IMG/VR virus record: IMGVR_UViG_3300023196_003770
Span: 1 to 64,000 of that record
Length of the DNA stretch: 64,000 bases
From: a virus
Reading direction: 5' to 3' (one strand)
Below, piece by piece: positions 1-6,934 of the stretch; the stretch's first letter is position 1; every line of letters begins with the position of its first letter. A model generated the notes under the pieces. The model saw only the letters and a list, made by a program, of their open reading frames with translations, made no database searches and had not been told where the DNA came from. The translations under genes and the position numbers were made by a program.

Positions 1-10
1 TGACACAAAA

Positions 11-82
11 CTGCTGGGGTAGGGATCGAACCTACGACCAGACGGTTAACAGCCGTCTGCACTGCCACTGTGCTACCCAGCA
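11..82 (-). tRNA. tRNA-Asn (GTT)
   Basis: On the minus strand this folds as a full cloverleaf. The acceptor TGCTGGG pairs with CCCAGCA, the D stem is GCAC/GTGC, and the anticodon stem GACGG/CCGTC carries loop CTGTTAA with anticodon GTT. The T arm GTAGG-TTCGATC-CCTAC is canonical. CCA is not encoded. It is the last RNA gene of a minus-strand tRNA stretch downstream of tRNA-Ala. Confidence 0.95.
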
Positions 83-680
83 ATATAAACCTCATAATAT
101 GAAATATATGTTTAATATATGACAAATATTGAAAATTTGTATATTTCAATTCCCCATTAACTCGCCCTACCAATTGGGCGACTCTGGAATATAAACCCAG
201 CATAACACACATCGCACGTATATTATACTGAGCTCATAAAAAATTGATAGATACGAGTTTCCTCAACATAGAAAAAAAGTGGACTTTTCTCGCTTAACGC
301 TTCTATCTGCGTTCTCTTTCCCGAGAAGGGGCTTTGTCACCATATGTTCATAGAAAGGAATGTCTACTCCCTACTGGCAAATCAGGTCGCTTCTGATTTT
401 CTTCAATCATCACGTTAAAGATAATTATATTTATATAAACCGACTTATAAGCTTTTTACACTTATTTTTCTCTATCAGCATTATACCCAATTATTAATAT
501 TAAAAAACGCACTGATAAATACTTACGGATCCTTTTATCCCATTGCCTTATCGGATCTTATACATTGATGAACGATCCATCGGATAGGATAGAAAACTTA
601 TTCATTTTTAAAGAACTATGGATCGGGTGAGATTTGCAATACAAATCTTAACTTTTCCATATACTTATATATAAGTAAAG
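83..680. other. 598-bp non-coding stretch with hairpins between two tRNAs
   Basis: No convincing coding region is seen between tRNA-Asn and tRNA-Ala. Several short perfect hairpins are visible: AACGC/GCGTT at 296-313, TTCTC/GAGAA at 312-327, a 7-bp stem AAATCAG/CTGATTT at 379-399, and AGATTTG/CAAATCT at 630-648. The first two share bases and exclude each other. Near 162-182 the minus strand reads CGCCC-AATTGGTA-GGGCG, which looks like a tRNA D arm, but no anticodon or T arm follows, so it may be a tRNA remnant. The stretch lies inside the presumed minus-strand tRNA transcript. It could be a processed spacer or an unrecognised structured RNA; it matches no family I recognise. Confidence 0.4.
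428..435 (-). promoter_or_regulatory. T4-type late promoter-like octamer
   Basis: The minus strand reads TATAAATA, identical to the T4 late promoter core, and is oriented toward tRNA-Asn. A gp55-like sigma gene at 52092-52931 makes such promoters possible. The region is very AT-rich, so chance occurrence is likely, and no other clear copy was seen upstream of structural genes. Confidence 0.2.
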
Positions 681-755
681 TGGACGTGGTGAGGGTCGAA
701 CTCACGAAACCTCCTGCGTGCAAAGCAGGCGCTCTCCCAACTGAGCTACACGCCC
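681..755 (-). tRNA. tRNA-Ala (TGC)
   Basis: Minus-strand cloverleaf. Acceptor GGGCGTG pairs with CACGTCC (one G-T pair), D arm GCTC-AGTTGGGA-GAGC, anticodon stem CCTGC/GCAGG with loop TTTGCAC and anticodon TGC, and T arm GTGAG-TTCGACC-CTCAC. Discriminator A; CCA is not encoded. A plus-strand HNH gene starts 18 bp upstream of its 5' end. Confidence 0.95.
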
Positions 756-773
756 TAGAAAGAAACTATCTAT

Positions 774-1322
774 ATGAACTATATTAGTGTATGTTGTCAA
801 GAGTGTAAACTATTTTTTAATGCACCGGCTGGTGAAGTTAAAAGAGGTAATGGTAAGTATTGTTCTCGTAATTGTTCCTCTGCCGCTGTATCAAGAAAAA
901 ATAGAGATCGTTATAATGAAATAAATCAACCAAATGTAGAATGTGCATATTGTCATATAATGTTCTACAAAAATGAAACAAAGAAAAAAATATCTAGATC
1001 CGGATTATATTTTTGTTGTCGTGAACATAAAGACTTAGCACAACGTATCGGATCTGGAATAGACGATATCAAACCTTCTCATTATACAACTTCACCAACC
1101 AACTATCGTGAACATTATTCACGAAATTCATCAATGACTTCTTGTTTGCGTTGCGGTTATAACAAATATCCATCAATATTACAGATACATCACATTGATA
1201 GAAATCGTAAGAACAACGTTATGGAAAATTTGATTGTTCTATGCCCAAACTGCCATGAGGAAGATCATTGGCAAAATAAAGATGGAAAGTATGGCAATAA
1301 AAACATACCTTCCATTAAATGA
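774..1322 (+). CDS. HNH homing endonuclease with N-terminal zinc fingers
   Basis: A 182-residue protein. The N-terminal half has two Cys-rich modules (CCQEC then KYCSRNC; ECAYC then FCCREH) of the kind used as DNA-binding fingers in phage homing endonucleases. The C-terminal third is an HNH domain: a Cys pair CLRCG, the core IHHIDRNRKNN, then LIVLCPNCHEEDH, giving the catalytic histidines and a second Cys pair. It is one of only two plus-strand genes here and sits just upstream of tRNA-Ala in the opposite direction, the usual layout of a free-standing mobile endonuclease. Its 3' end converges on a minus-strand peptide gene. The family call is firm; the target site is unknown. Confidence 0.85.
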   Translation: MNYISVCCQECKLFFNAPAGEVKRGNGKYCSRNCSSAAVSRKNRDRYNEINQPNVECAYCHIMFYKNETKKKISRSGLYFCCREHKDLAQRIGSGIDDIKPSHYTTSPTNYREHYSRNSSMTSCLRCGYNKYPSILQIHHIDRNRKNNVMENLIVLCPNCHEEDHWQNKDGKYGNKNIPSIK

Positions 1323-1325
1323 GTT

Positions 1326-1403
1326 TCAACCGATCAACATAGCAACGCTTACGGTTAGAAATAGAGCAGTTACGATGATAATGATCATTGTTCTATCTTG
1401 CAT
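1326..1403 (-). CDS. 25-residue hydrophobic membrane peptide
   Basis: A very short reading frame starting MQDRTM and continuing as one unbroken hydrophobic stretch (IIIIVTALFLTVSVAMLIG), long enough for one transmembrane helix. A strong Shine-Dalgarno GAGGAGG lies 7 nt before the ATG and overlaps the TGA of the upstream gene (1414-2262), so translation is probably coupled. No function is recognised. Small single-pass proteins are common in phages, where they act on host membranes or lysis, but nothing here shows that. Confidence 0.6.
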   Translation of the reverse strand: MQDRTMIIIIVTALFLTVSVAMLIG

Positions 1404-1413
1404 ATATACCTCC

Positions 1414-2262
1414 TCACTTCCCATTATCAGCCAAACGCTTAACACGAGCACCGCCTGGAATACGGGCATCGACGTTCAACCGCTTTACATTACGATATTG
1501 AACCCCACTTAAGCTTTGGAAAGCATTTTCTACTTCAGAAAAAAGATTTTTGGCATCTGCAACGTTTGTGATGCTACCAATACGATTACGATATGTTTCA
1601 AGCTTTGCAGTTAGATTGCTGACAGACATAGCAATATTCATAATCGCCTGGGTCTTTTCTGCACGCTTCTGAGCAACGTAATCGCCAACACTCTCTCCGT
1701 CAAGCGTAGCCTTTAGTTCTGCAACCTTACGCCTCTTAAGATTAAGCCATGCACGGTCATATTGGGACTTGAGACGGTTAAGAATAGCCACATATGCGCC
1801 ATTATTGCTCCAAGAATCGGTGGTTCCATACCGGAGCCAATCTGAAACTTTACGAGTAGCATAGGTTTGGCTATTAGGCGAATAAGTCAATGCCGACTTA
1901 TCCGTATCATCTAGCCGATAAGACAATGTAAGTGCATCAACCGGATATCTAATCATAGTTGTCTGATAGTTTGCATCCCAGAAGAAATAAAGCGGTGAGC
2001 ATGGAACCCCACACGTGTCAACAATGTGGTTAAATGTGATAGAACGTCTATACTGATCATCAACAATTTTATCGATCATTGTTGTACCATAATAATAGCG
2101 ACTATAACGAAGCTTATTGAGATAATCAATCTTATCCAGCGTTGTTTTTTCTGTAAAAATCTGGCTATTAAACAGATCTTCCAAATATTTGGAGGAATCG
2201 ATAGTAAGCGGGAGGTTATTCTTGTTTGTCTTCTTTGTGCTAGGCATCTTTTTTTTCTTCAC
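1414..2262 (-). CDS. hypothetical protein, 277-282 aa
   Basis: Not recognised. The N-terminus is Lys-rich, and the middle is rich in Tyr and aromatic residues (RYSRYYYG, PLYFFWDANYQTT). The last third has a helical Lys/Glu-rich stretch (LKRRKVAELKATLDGES, AQKRAEKTQ) that may form a coiled coil. The outermost start is a GTG at 2262 overlapping the stop of the preceding gene (GTGA). An ATG five codons later (2247, MPSTKK) is an equally good start. It ends in a TGA that forms part of the ribosome binding site of the following 25-residue peptide. It sits in a tight minus-strand run of four small genes (2806 to 1326). No signal peptide or catalytic motif is seen. Confidence 0.6.
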   Translation of the reverse strand: MKKKKMPSTKKTNKNNLPLTIDSSKYLEDLFNSQIFTEKTTLDKIDYLNKLRYSRYYYGTTMIDKIVDDQYRRSITFNHIVDTCGVPCSPLYFFWDANYQTTMIRYPVDALTLSYRLDDTDKSALTYSPNSQTYATRKVSDWLRYGTTDSWSNNGAYVAILNRLKSQYDRAWLNLKRRKVAELKATLDGESVGDYVAQKRAEKTQAIMNIAMSVSNLTAKLETYRNRIGSITNVADAKNLFSEVENAFQSLSGVQYRNVKRLNVDARIPGGARVKRLADNGK

Positions 2263-2654
2263 TTAACAGGGGAACAATAAGAACGGGGGCTAATGTTTGA
2301 AAAAAGCTTAAACCAACCAATCTTTTCTTTGCAAAGCACCTTGATTTGATAACAGTTTTGTAGTAAGCTTTTATTATTACTGTTTATGATAGTATTATAA
2401 GATGGGGGTCGAAGCAGAATAAACAGGGATCCCTTTTCTGACAATTGATCGTTGACATCTCCGAAGCCTTCAATCCATAGCTGATTTGTCTTACGATGAT
2501 ACTTTTTAAGAGCTGGCATAATGCCAAGCTTATTCTTGAACATACATATGTTTGCCCGCAACTGATAGACGCTACCAACCTTCCAGAAACGTTTGCCGCC
2601 TGGAATATGATCAACGTGGCTAATATCACCATATTTTGCCTTGGGCTTCACCAT
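2259..2654 (-). CDS. hypothetical basic protein, 131 aa
   Basis: Not recognised. The protein is basic and starts MVKPKAKYGDISHVDHIPGGKRFWKVG; the DHIPGGK segment faintly recalls small phage DNA-binding or HNH-like proteins, but no second catalytic half is present. Its ATG lies inside the stop region of the upstream 52-residue gene (TCATGGTGA), and its own TGA overlaps the GTG start of the downstream gene, so it lies in a translationally coupled string. The 3' part is AT-rich and its sequence looks less conserved than the first 80 residues. It could be a decayed gene. Confidence 0.5.
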   Translation of the reverse strand: MVKPKAKYGDISHVDHIPGGKRFWKVGSVYQLRANICMFKNKLGIMPALKKYHRKTNQLWIEGFGDVNDQLSEKGSLFILLRPPSYNTIINSNNKSLLQNCYQIKVLCKEKIGWFKLFSNISPRSYCSPVK

Positions 2655-2806
2655 GACCAGCTATCTTCGTTTCGATAAGCGTGCTTCTTCGTCTTATTAC
2701 GCCGGAAACGACGATCCCTCATAGGACCGCCCTTAAGATTAAGGATCATAAACTCCGTGATAGCGGATCGGCGCTTGGGTTCATTCTGCTTATGCTTATT
2801 GGACAT
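2648..2806 (-). CDS. small Arg/Lys-rich protein, 52 aa
   Basis: A short frame beginning MSNKHKQNEPKRRS and ending HAYRNEDSWSW. About a third of residues are Lys or Arg (MRDRRFRRNKTKKH), suggesting nucleic-acid or ribosome contact. The stop TGA overlaps the ATG of the next gene (ATGGTGA), which supports translation. No clear Shine-Dalgarno is seen. Not assigned to a family. Confidence 0.5.
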   Translation of the reverse strand: MSNKHKQNEPKRRSAITEFMILNLKGGPMRDRRFRRNKTKKHAYRNEDSWSW

Positions 2807-2850
2807 ATGATCATAATATCACGTCACGTCAAAGATATAAAGTATTTTTT

Positions 2851-2982
2851 TTAATCTTTAAAATCAAGCATCGCAACAATGCAAAATGGATAGATTAACC
2901 AAAATCCTGAGAAACGGATCCATTTTTGTTTTGATCTCAAAAGAAAATAACCTCCCCAAGCAAATGGAAAGGTTATAAACAT
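2851..2982 (-). CDS. small two-helix membrane protein, 43-52 aa
   Basis: The frame reads MFITFPFAWGGYFLL, a basic turn (RSKQKW), then FSGFWLIYPFCIVAML and a DFKD tail: two hydrophobic segments split by a basic loop, consistent with a small integral membrane protein. An in-frame GTG at 3009 would extend it by nine hydrophobic residues and start right behind the tRNA-Glu 3' end. Neither start has a good ribosome site. Function unknown; it could be a chance frame. Confidence 0.4.
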   Translation of the reverse strand: MFITFPFAWGGYFLLRSKQKWIRFSGFWLIYPFCIVAMLDFKD

Positions 2983-3013
2983 AAGAAATATTGATATAAG
3001 GTAAAGCACTTGA

Positions 3014-3088
3014 TAGCCCCAACGGGGTATGATCCCGTAGTCTCACGCCTTGAAAGGGCGGTGATTTAGCCAATTAATCTATGGAGCC
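3014..3088 (-). tRNA. tRNA-Glu (TTC)
   Basis: Minus-strand cloverleaf. Acceptor GGCTCCA/TGGGGCT includes two G-T pairs, the D arm is GATT...AATC, and the anticodon loop CTTTCAA with anticodon TTC sits on a CGCC/GGCG stem. T stem ACGGG/CCCGT is intact, but the loop is ATCATAC, lacking the usual TTC. The unusual T loop and wobble-rich acceptor may mean reduced function or a phage-specific variant. Confidence 0.8.
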
Positions 3089-3158
3089 AGATGATGATTA
3101 AATATAACAAGTAACCAACAATTTGTAAACTCATTTTTATTCAATCATCAAAAAACAA

Positions 3159-3809
3159 TCAGTCTGGCAAACTCCAGAATTGATTTAATGTTTCTCCGCA
3201 TTCTATAGGTGTCCAACCATTTCTGATATGTGTATTTCTACGGAAATATCTTGCACCCCAATGGTCTATACGTATACCGCAAGGATTGGACGGATTAGTT
3301 CTTAGTAACATACCGACGTGCTCATAAACTTGTCGGAAACCTTCACGTCTTGTAGACCATGGGATCGATACGGTTTCGGACCATCCCTTTGGTTCTCTAA
3401 AGTTGTGAGTTAAATGAGCAACCCATCTATGGTTGTCAGTTCTGTTTAGATTAAAAGATAAAGGCGCATAGGCTCTCATAATGCCTAAGTTAATTGTGCC
3501 GGTATTGCTTCTTGTTCTTAAAGCATGATATATCATCGTGCAATCATTTGTGCGGACTTGGAAGCCACTCTCGCTTATGCATATACGTGCAAGGGCTAAT
3601 TGGATATCTCTTGGTGCGGGTCGCTCCACCCGCACCGGACTTATAGCTGGGACTTCTAATGATGAGTCAGTTGATATATCATTAGACCGGTCTTCGCAGC
3701 TTACGTTATTTTGCAATATTGGCTCTGGTCTTACCGGCGTAGGCTCAGTTATATAACTGGCTCCGGTGAGAGCAAATAATGCTGTGAGCATTAATAGTAA
3801 TTTTCTCAT
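3159..3809 (-). CDS. secreted protein, possible cell-wall-active enzyme
   Basis: A 216-residue protein with a clear signal peptide (MRKLLLMLTALFALTG, then a polar Pro-rich linker of about 50 residues), so it should reach the periplasm or outside. The C-terminal domain begins IQLALARICISESGFQ; a Glu followed by SGF recalls the catalytic segment of lytic transglycosylase or lysozyme folds. Paired Cys residues (CISES, NDC, PCGIR, IECGE) fit disulphides. A strong Shine-Dalgarno AAGGAG precedes the ATG by 6 nt. It is the first gene after the LysRS terminator, so it probably has its own promoter or relies on readthrough. The enzyme assignment is a guess; secretion is well supported. Confidence 0.6.
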   Translation of the reverse strand: MRKLLLMLTALFALTGASYITEPTPVRPEPILQNNVSCEDRSNDISTDSSLEVPAISPVRVERPAPRDIQLALARICISESGFQVRTNDCTMIYHALRTRSNTGTINLGIMRAYAPLSFNLNRTDNHRWVAHLTHNFREPKGWSETVSIPWSTRREGFRQVYEHVGMLLRTNPSNPCGIRIDHWGARYFRRNTHIRNGWTPIECGETLNQFWSLPD

Positions 3810-3821
3810 AATTTTCTCCTT

Positions 3822-3860
3822 AAAAAAACAAAAAACAGGCTATTTTTTGGAATAGCCCGT
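3822..3860 (-). terminator. Rho-independent terminator after LysRS
   Basis: On the minus strand, ACGGGCTATT-CCAAAA-AATAGCCTGT forms a 10-bp stem (one G-T) directly followed by TTTTTGTTTTTTT. It lies 38 bp after the LysRS stop and just before the next gene's ribosome site. Confidence 0.85.
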
Positions 3861-3897
3861 TTGTTGCTATTTGTTGGTTACATATAAATATAGCCCA

Positions 3898-5211
3898 TCA
3901 ATCCGAATTTGACTTTAGTGTAGGGAAGAATACTACATCACGTAGATTAGGAACGCCACAGAGAAGCGAAACCATTCTATCAATTCCAAAGCCAGCACCA
4001 CTCTGAGGAGGAATGCCATGCTCCATGCATTCAAGGAAATCTTCCTCAATCATCATAGCTTCATCATCGCCATTGGCACGCTCCTGCATCTGTTGTTCCA
4101 ATAGCTGACGTTGTAGAACCGGGTCTGTAAGCTCCGTATAACACTTAACCACTTCCCAACCATCCACAATAAACTGCCATTGCTGTACCGTATTAGGATC
4201 GTTAGAGTGTCTTGCCGCCATAGGAGACATATGAGCAGGATAATTTGTAACAAAAATAGGATCAATAAGCTTTGGACGAACCGCAGTCTTAAACAACAGA
4301 TCCGCTTCCTTAGCACTCATATCATCCGGATAACGTCCAGTATGCTCATTAAACAACTTACGATATTCTACAATCGGTGCCTTATGCCAAGCTTCAAGCT
4401 TTTCCTTAATGTCCTGATTGTGAGCAAAGGTATTATGCAGCCTATAAATCAAATCTCTAAAAAGCTTCATATTGTCGCAATAATCCCAATACGAAGCATA
4501 CCATTCAAGAGAAGTAAATTCCTGCAAATGAGAAGGATCAATACCTTCATTACGGAACTGCTTGCCAATCTCAAATACACGATCAAAGCCAGCAGCAGTC
4601 ATACGCTTAAGATATGTCTCTGGTGCAATACGCAAATAGAAGTCTGCATCAAGAGCGTTATGATGCGTTACGAATGGACGAGCCTGAGCACCGCTTGCCT
4701 GTGGAGTTAGAACAGGAGTTTCTACTTCCATAAAGTTAGTTTCTTCAAAAAAACGACGGATAGAAGAAATCAATTCGCTACGAAAACGAAACAGCTTACG
4801 GCTTGCCGGATTAATAGCACATTCCAGCCACCGCTTACGTCGCATAAGCTCTGGGTCAGTCATGCCATGCCACTTATCAGGAAAGCCACCACAAGCCTTC
4901 TGGAGCCTCTTAAAGCCCTTGTTAACCAATACGGTGCGCTCACCCGTTGAAGACGTCCAAACCTCTCCTTGGATGCCTACAATGTCTCCGATACGAGGGA
5001 TAGAAGACCATTCCTTGAACTCCTCTTCATTCATCATCTTCTTATTGAAAGAAAATTGAACCTTTACATCGCTATTGTCTGAGATATGACCAAATGCAAC
5101 GCCGCCCATCTTACGATAAGACAATACTCTGCCAACAAGAGAAATAGGAACTCCGTCCTTGAGGTAAGTAATATCATATGCCAACTGATTATTTTCGGTA
5201 TTCCAAAACAT
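3898..5211 (-). CDS. lysS: class II lysyl-tRNA synthetase
   Basis: Charges tRNA-Lys with lysine using ATP. It has an N-terminal OB-fold anticodon-binding domain (about residues 20-115: ISLVGRVLSYR, VQFSFN, DIVGIQGEVW), so it is a true LysRS and not the truncated EpmA type. The class II catalytic domain follows: motif 1 around FFEETNFMEVETPVL, the LysRS-specific ARPFVTHHNALD and LRIAPETYLKR, motif 2 FEIGKQFRNEGID, and motif 3 GAGFGIDRM near residue 407. At 437 residues it is shorter than the E. coli enzyme (about 505) but complete. Where bacterial enzymes usually read EIANGFSEL, this reads EVVKCYTEL, changing the conserved Asn to Lys in the lysine pocket. It has hairpin terminators upstream and downstream, hence probably its own transcription unit. 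No tRNA-Lys is seen in the window. Confidence 0.93.
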   Translation of the reverse strand: MFWNTENNQLAYDITYLKDGVPISLVGRVLSYRKMGGVAFGHISDNSDVKVQFSFNKKMMNEEEFKEWSSIPRIGDIVGIQGEVWTSSTGERTVLVNKGFKRLQKACGGFPDKWHGMTDPELMRRKRWLECAINPASRKLFRFRSELISSIRRFFEETNFMEVETPVLTPQASGAQARPFVTHHNALDADFYLRIAPETYLKRMTAAGFDRVFEIGKQFRNEGIDPSHLQEFTSLEWYASYWDYCDNMKLFRDLIYRLHNTFAHNQDIKEKLEAWHKAPIVEYRKLFNEHTGRYPDDMSAKEADLLFKTAVRPKLIDPIFVTNYPAHMSPMAARHSNDPNTVQQWQFIVDGWEVVKCYTELTDPVLQRQLLEQQMQERANGDDEAMMIEEDFLECMEHGIPPQSGAGFGIDRMVSLLCGVPNLRDVVFFPTLKSNSD

Positions 5212-5228
5212 AATGTTCCTAAAACGTT

Positions 5229-5256
5229 AAAACCCTGCTATAAGCATAGCAGGGTT
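5229..5256 (-). terminator. terminator or attenuator hairpin before LysRS
   Basis: A perfect 10-bp stem AACCCTGCTA/TAGCAGGGTT with a 6-nt loop, followed on the minus strand by a short TTTT. It lies between the upstream protease-like gene and the LysRS start (18 bp before its ATG). It may end the upstream unit; its position inside the LysRS leader also allows an attenuator role. Confidence 0.6.
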
Positions 5257-5278
5257 AAGTTAGATTATAAACTGTTAA

Positions 5279-5719
5279 TCAAGCTCCCAAAAAATGACCA
5301 TTAGCATTAGAATACAATCGTTCAAAGTTATCAGGAAAAATCTTTCGGAAAAGATTAACGCTCCAACGGCACGCCTTATGTTCACTACGTCCCTTAAGAA
5401 CGTGCCCCCATTCATGCAAAAACGTAAGCACCGAAAGCTTACCATGAAGGGTAATCATATTATCAATTGGATTATAGTTTGATCGTCCACTACTTTCATT
5501 AAGCATAATGCTCGGATCAAAACAAATCTGCACATCAACATTGTAGATGCTACAAAGATCCTCATGTAGCCGTTGGAACTTTTCCATACGAGCGGGGATA
5601 ATGCCCTTCCAAGGATTAGACGTCTTAAATGCTTCGAGCGACCGAAGCGTCTCAGGCTTATAGTTTACATCAGAAATAACTTCTGCCAATGACCGAGGAT
5701 AATCAGCGCCGACAGTCAT
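5279..5719 (-). CDS. HExxH zinc metalloprotease-like protein
   Basis: A 146-residue protein. Its hallmark is HEWGH (in TFLHEWGHVLKG, about residue 102), the zinc-binding and catalytic motif of zincins, followed by SEHKACRWSVNLFRKIFP, where a third zinc ligand could lie. The layout (short domain, HExxH in the second half) resembles ImmA/IrrE-type phage metallopeptidases or small zincins of phages. A strong Shine-Dalgarno GGAGG precedes the ATG. The preceding 26-residue peptide overlaps its start. Substrate unknown; cytoplasmic (no signal peptide). Confidence 0.65.
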   Translation of the reverse strand: MTVGADYPRSLAEVISDVNYKPETLRSLEAFKTSNPWKGIIPARMEKFQRLHEDLCSIYNVDVQICFDPSIMLNESSGRSNYNPIDNMITLHGKLSVLTFLHEWGHVLKGRSEHKACRWSVNLFRKIFPDNFERLYSNANGHFLGA

Positions 5720-5783
5720 ACTTCACAACCTCCAAAACAATTCCGAAAAACGTAAACGAACCAAAAAGAATAAAAAATCCCAT
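5703..5783 (-). CDS. 26-residue hydrophobic peptide
   Basis: Reads MGFFILFGSFTFFGIVLEVV then KYDCRR: one likely transmembrane helix with a basic tail (inside by the positive-inside rule). Its ATG directly follows the TGA of the upstream gene (TGAATG), and its 3' end overlaps the start of the protease-like gene and contains that gene's ribosome site. Coupled translation is plausible. Function unknown. Confidence 0.45.
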   Translation of the reverse strand: MGFFILFGSFTFFGIVLEVVKYDCRR

Positions 5784-6251
5784 TCAATCACCGCTATCGA
5801 TATCAAAGGTGACGCCACAATCATTGCACTTGTAGCGATTATAGCAACGTCCAAGGTTAGCGAAATGGTGGTGATTATGATGCTGGCACGCAGTAAGCTG
5901 CCGATCACGGAATTCAACAAGTTCTGCGATAGCAGCCGCAGCCTGATCAAAACTGGGAACCTGCACAAAATGGTTCGAACCATGCATCGTAGCGTCAGAA
6001 ACGTGGACCGAAAGCTTAAGCCCGGCAAAACGCATAATTGCGCCGGTCTGATTAAAAAGAGGGCGGCACGAAAAGCTCCAATTAGGAACGTTAGACATTA
6101 CACGTTCGGCGGTAAATTGCGGCTGAAAATTTGAGTTATTCCAGGGCTGGGGATACCTACAAGGCAAAGAAATATCGCCAAGAGAATTAAGCTCTGCGAA
6201 AATTTCCGAAACAGCCGTAACGTATTCATTGATTGAGTTGATATTATTCAT
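5784..6251 (-). CDS. hypothetical protein with C-terminal zinc ribbon
   Basis: A 155-residue protein of unknown function. The C-terminus has a His-rich patch (CQHHNHHHFANLGRC) followed by YKCNDCGVTFDIDSGD, which together give two Cys/His pairs typical of a small zinc ribbon. The central part (about residues 60-125) has a mixed alpha/beta look with FDQAAAAIAELVEFRD as a probable helix. The stop abuts the start of the 26-residue membrane peptide. A zinc ribbon in a small phage protein could bind nucleic acid or host protein; nothing decides this. Confidence 0.6.
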   Translation of the reverse strand: MNNINSINEYVTAVSEIFAELNSLGDISLPCRYPQPWNNSNFQPQFTAERVMSNVPNWSFSCRPLFNQTGAIMRFAGLKLSVHVSDATMHGSNHFVQVPSFDQAAAAIAELVEFRDRQLTACQHHNHHHFANLGRCYNRYKCNDCGVTFDIDSGD

Positions 6252-6308
6252 GTTATTAGAATAACATAAATAATTTGATATTTCAAGGTATTAAATTTCT
6301 TAATGATA

Positions 6309-6887
6309 TCATTCAATTACATTAAATTTAATATTGGAAACATGATGTGTTCCACCTGCGTCACCTGTAAAAGAAGAGAAACAAATCATGACAGGCTCTT
6401 TTATTAAATGATAAAATGGAACATCATGGAAAGCATATGCTACTATAGGCATATCGTTTACATGAACAACTACAGCTTTAAGATCATGATTGTAGATAAC
6501 GTTAACTTCTTTTTCTTCACCATCATTGAAACGTTTACGGCAGGAAGCTTGTGCAACTTTTGTTCCTTCAAAATAAACAACTACCTCATTTCCGCTATTA
6601 TTTTCAAGATTTTTAAATGTATCTAATGAAACCGCAAAAAGTTCTCCGCCTTCTTCAGAGCAAAGCTTCATACGGATACCATCGCCACCTTCTCCATCGG
6701 CATCTGATATTCCCTCTGAATCTGTTATTTTTATCAGAAAAGAACAAACCCAAGAAGCTTCGAAAAATGACAATGGAGACAATAATGTAAATTCTCCATC
6801 TGAATGAAGACCAGAAGTTAGAACAACTCCATTTCCTTTTTTCCTTGCATCACCTGTGAGTTTAAGCTTTACGTCTTTTTGTGCCAT
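6309..6887 (-). CDS. L-type lectin-like (concanavalin fold) protein
   Basis: A 192-residue protein with the sequence pattern of a legume/L-type lectin jelly roll. It has an opening strand GNGVVLTSG, the FFEASWVCSFLIKI strand typical of these domains, an acidic loop (SDADGEGGDG), VVVYFEGTKV, VNVIYNHDLKAVVVHVNDM, and a closing MICFSSFTGDAGGTHHVSNIKF strand pair. There is no signal peptide. It stands alone outside the structural block and is divergently placed from the plus-strand gene at 6935. It may bind glycans on the virion or in the cell. The fold call is by pattern only. Confidence 0.55.
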   Translation of the reverse strand: MAQKDVKLKLTGDARKKGNGVVLTSGLHSDGEFTLLSPLSFFEASWVCSFLIKITDSEGISDADGEGGDGIRMKLCSEEGGELFAVSLDTFKNLENNSGNEVVVYFEGTKVAQASCRKRFNDGEEKEVNVIYNHDLKAVVVHVNDMPIVAYAFHDVPFYHLIKEPVMICFSSFTGDAGGTHHVSNIKFNVIE

Positions 6888-6934
6888 AAAATTTTAGAAA
6901 TATAATATTCTTTGTATTAAGTATATTGACTTAT

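Noticed and set aside
663-676. Palindrome ACTTATATATAAGT beside tRNA-Ala
   Set aside because: A simple AT palindrome in very AT-rich spacer; it could form a cruciform, but nothing supports a function beyond chance.
83-680. A second tmRNA, RNase P RNA or group I intron in the tRNA gap
   Set aside because: No tmRNA 5'/3' consensus, no RNase P GAGGAAAGTCC-type core and no P/Q/R/S elements were found; only unassigned hairpins remain.
1234-1512. A 92-codon plus-strand frame at the end of the HNH gene
   Set aside because: Overlaps the HNH gene in another frame and is antisense to two minus-strand genes; no domain.
2864-3073. A 69-codon minus-strand frame over tRNA-Glu
   Set aside because: It runs through the tRNA; a different frame in the same stretch gives a more believable two-helix peptide.
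4180-4710. A 176-codon plus-strand frame inside the LysRS gene
   Set aside because: It is antisense to a clearly conserved enzyme with all its motifs; the translated sequence is compositionally odd (rich in Ile, Arg, Ser) and has no recognisable domain.
5723-6028. A 101-codon minus-strand frame overlapping the zinc-ribbon protein gene
   Set aside because: It lies almost wholly within the better-supported gene at 5784-6251 in another frame, is Leu/Ile/Phe-rich as expected for a shadow frame, and has no ribosome site.
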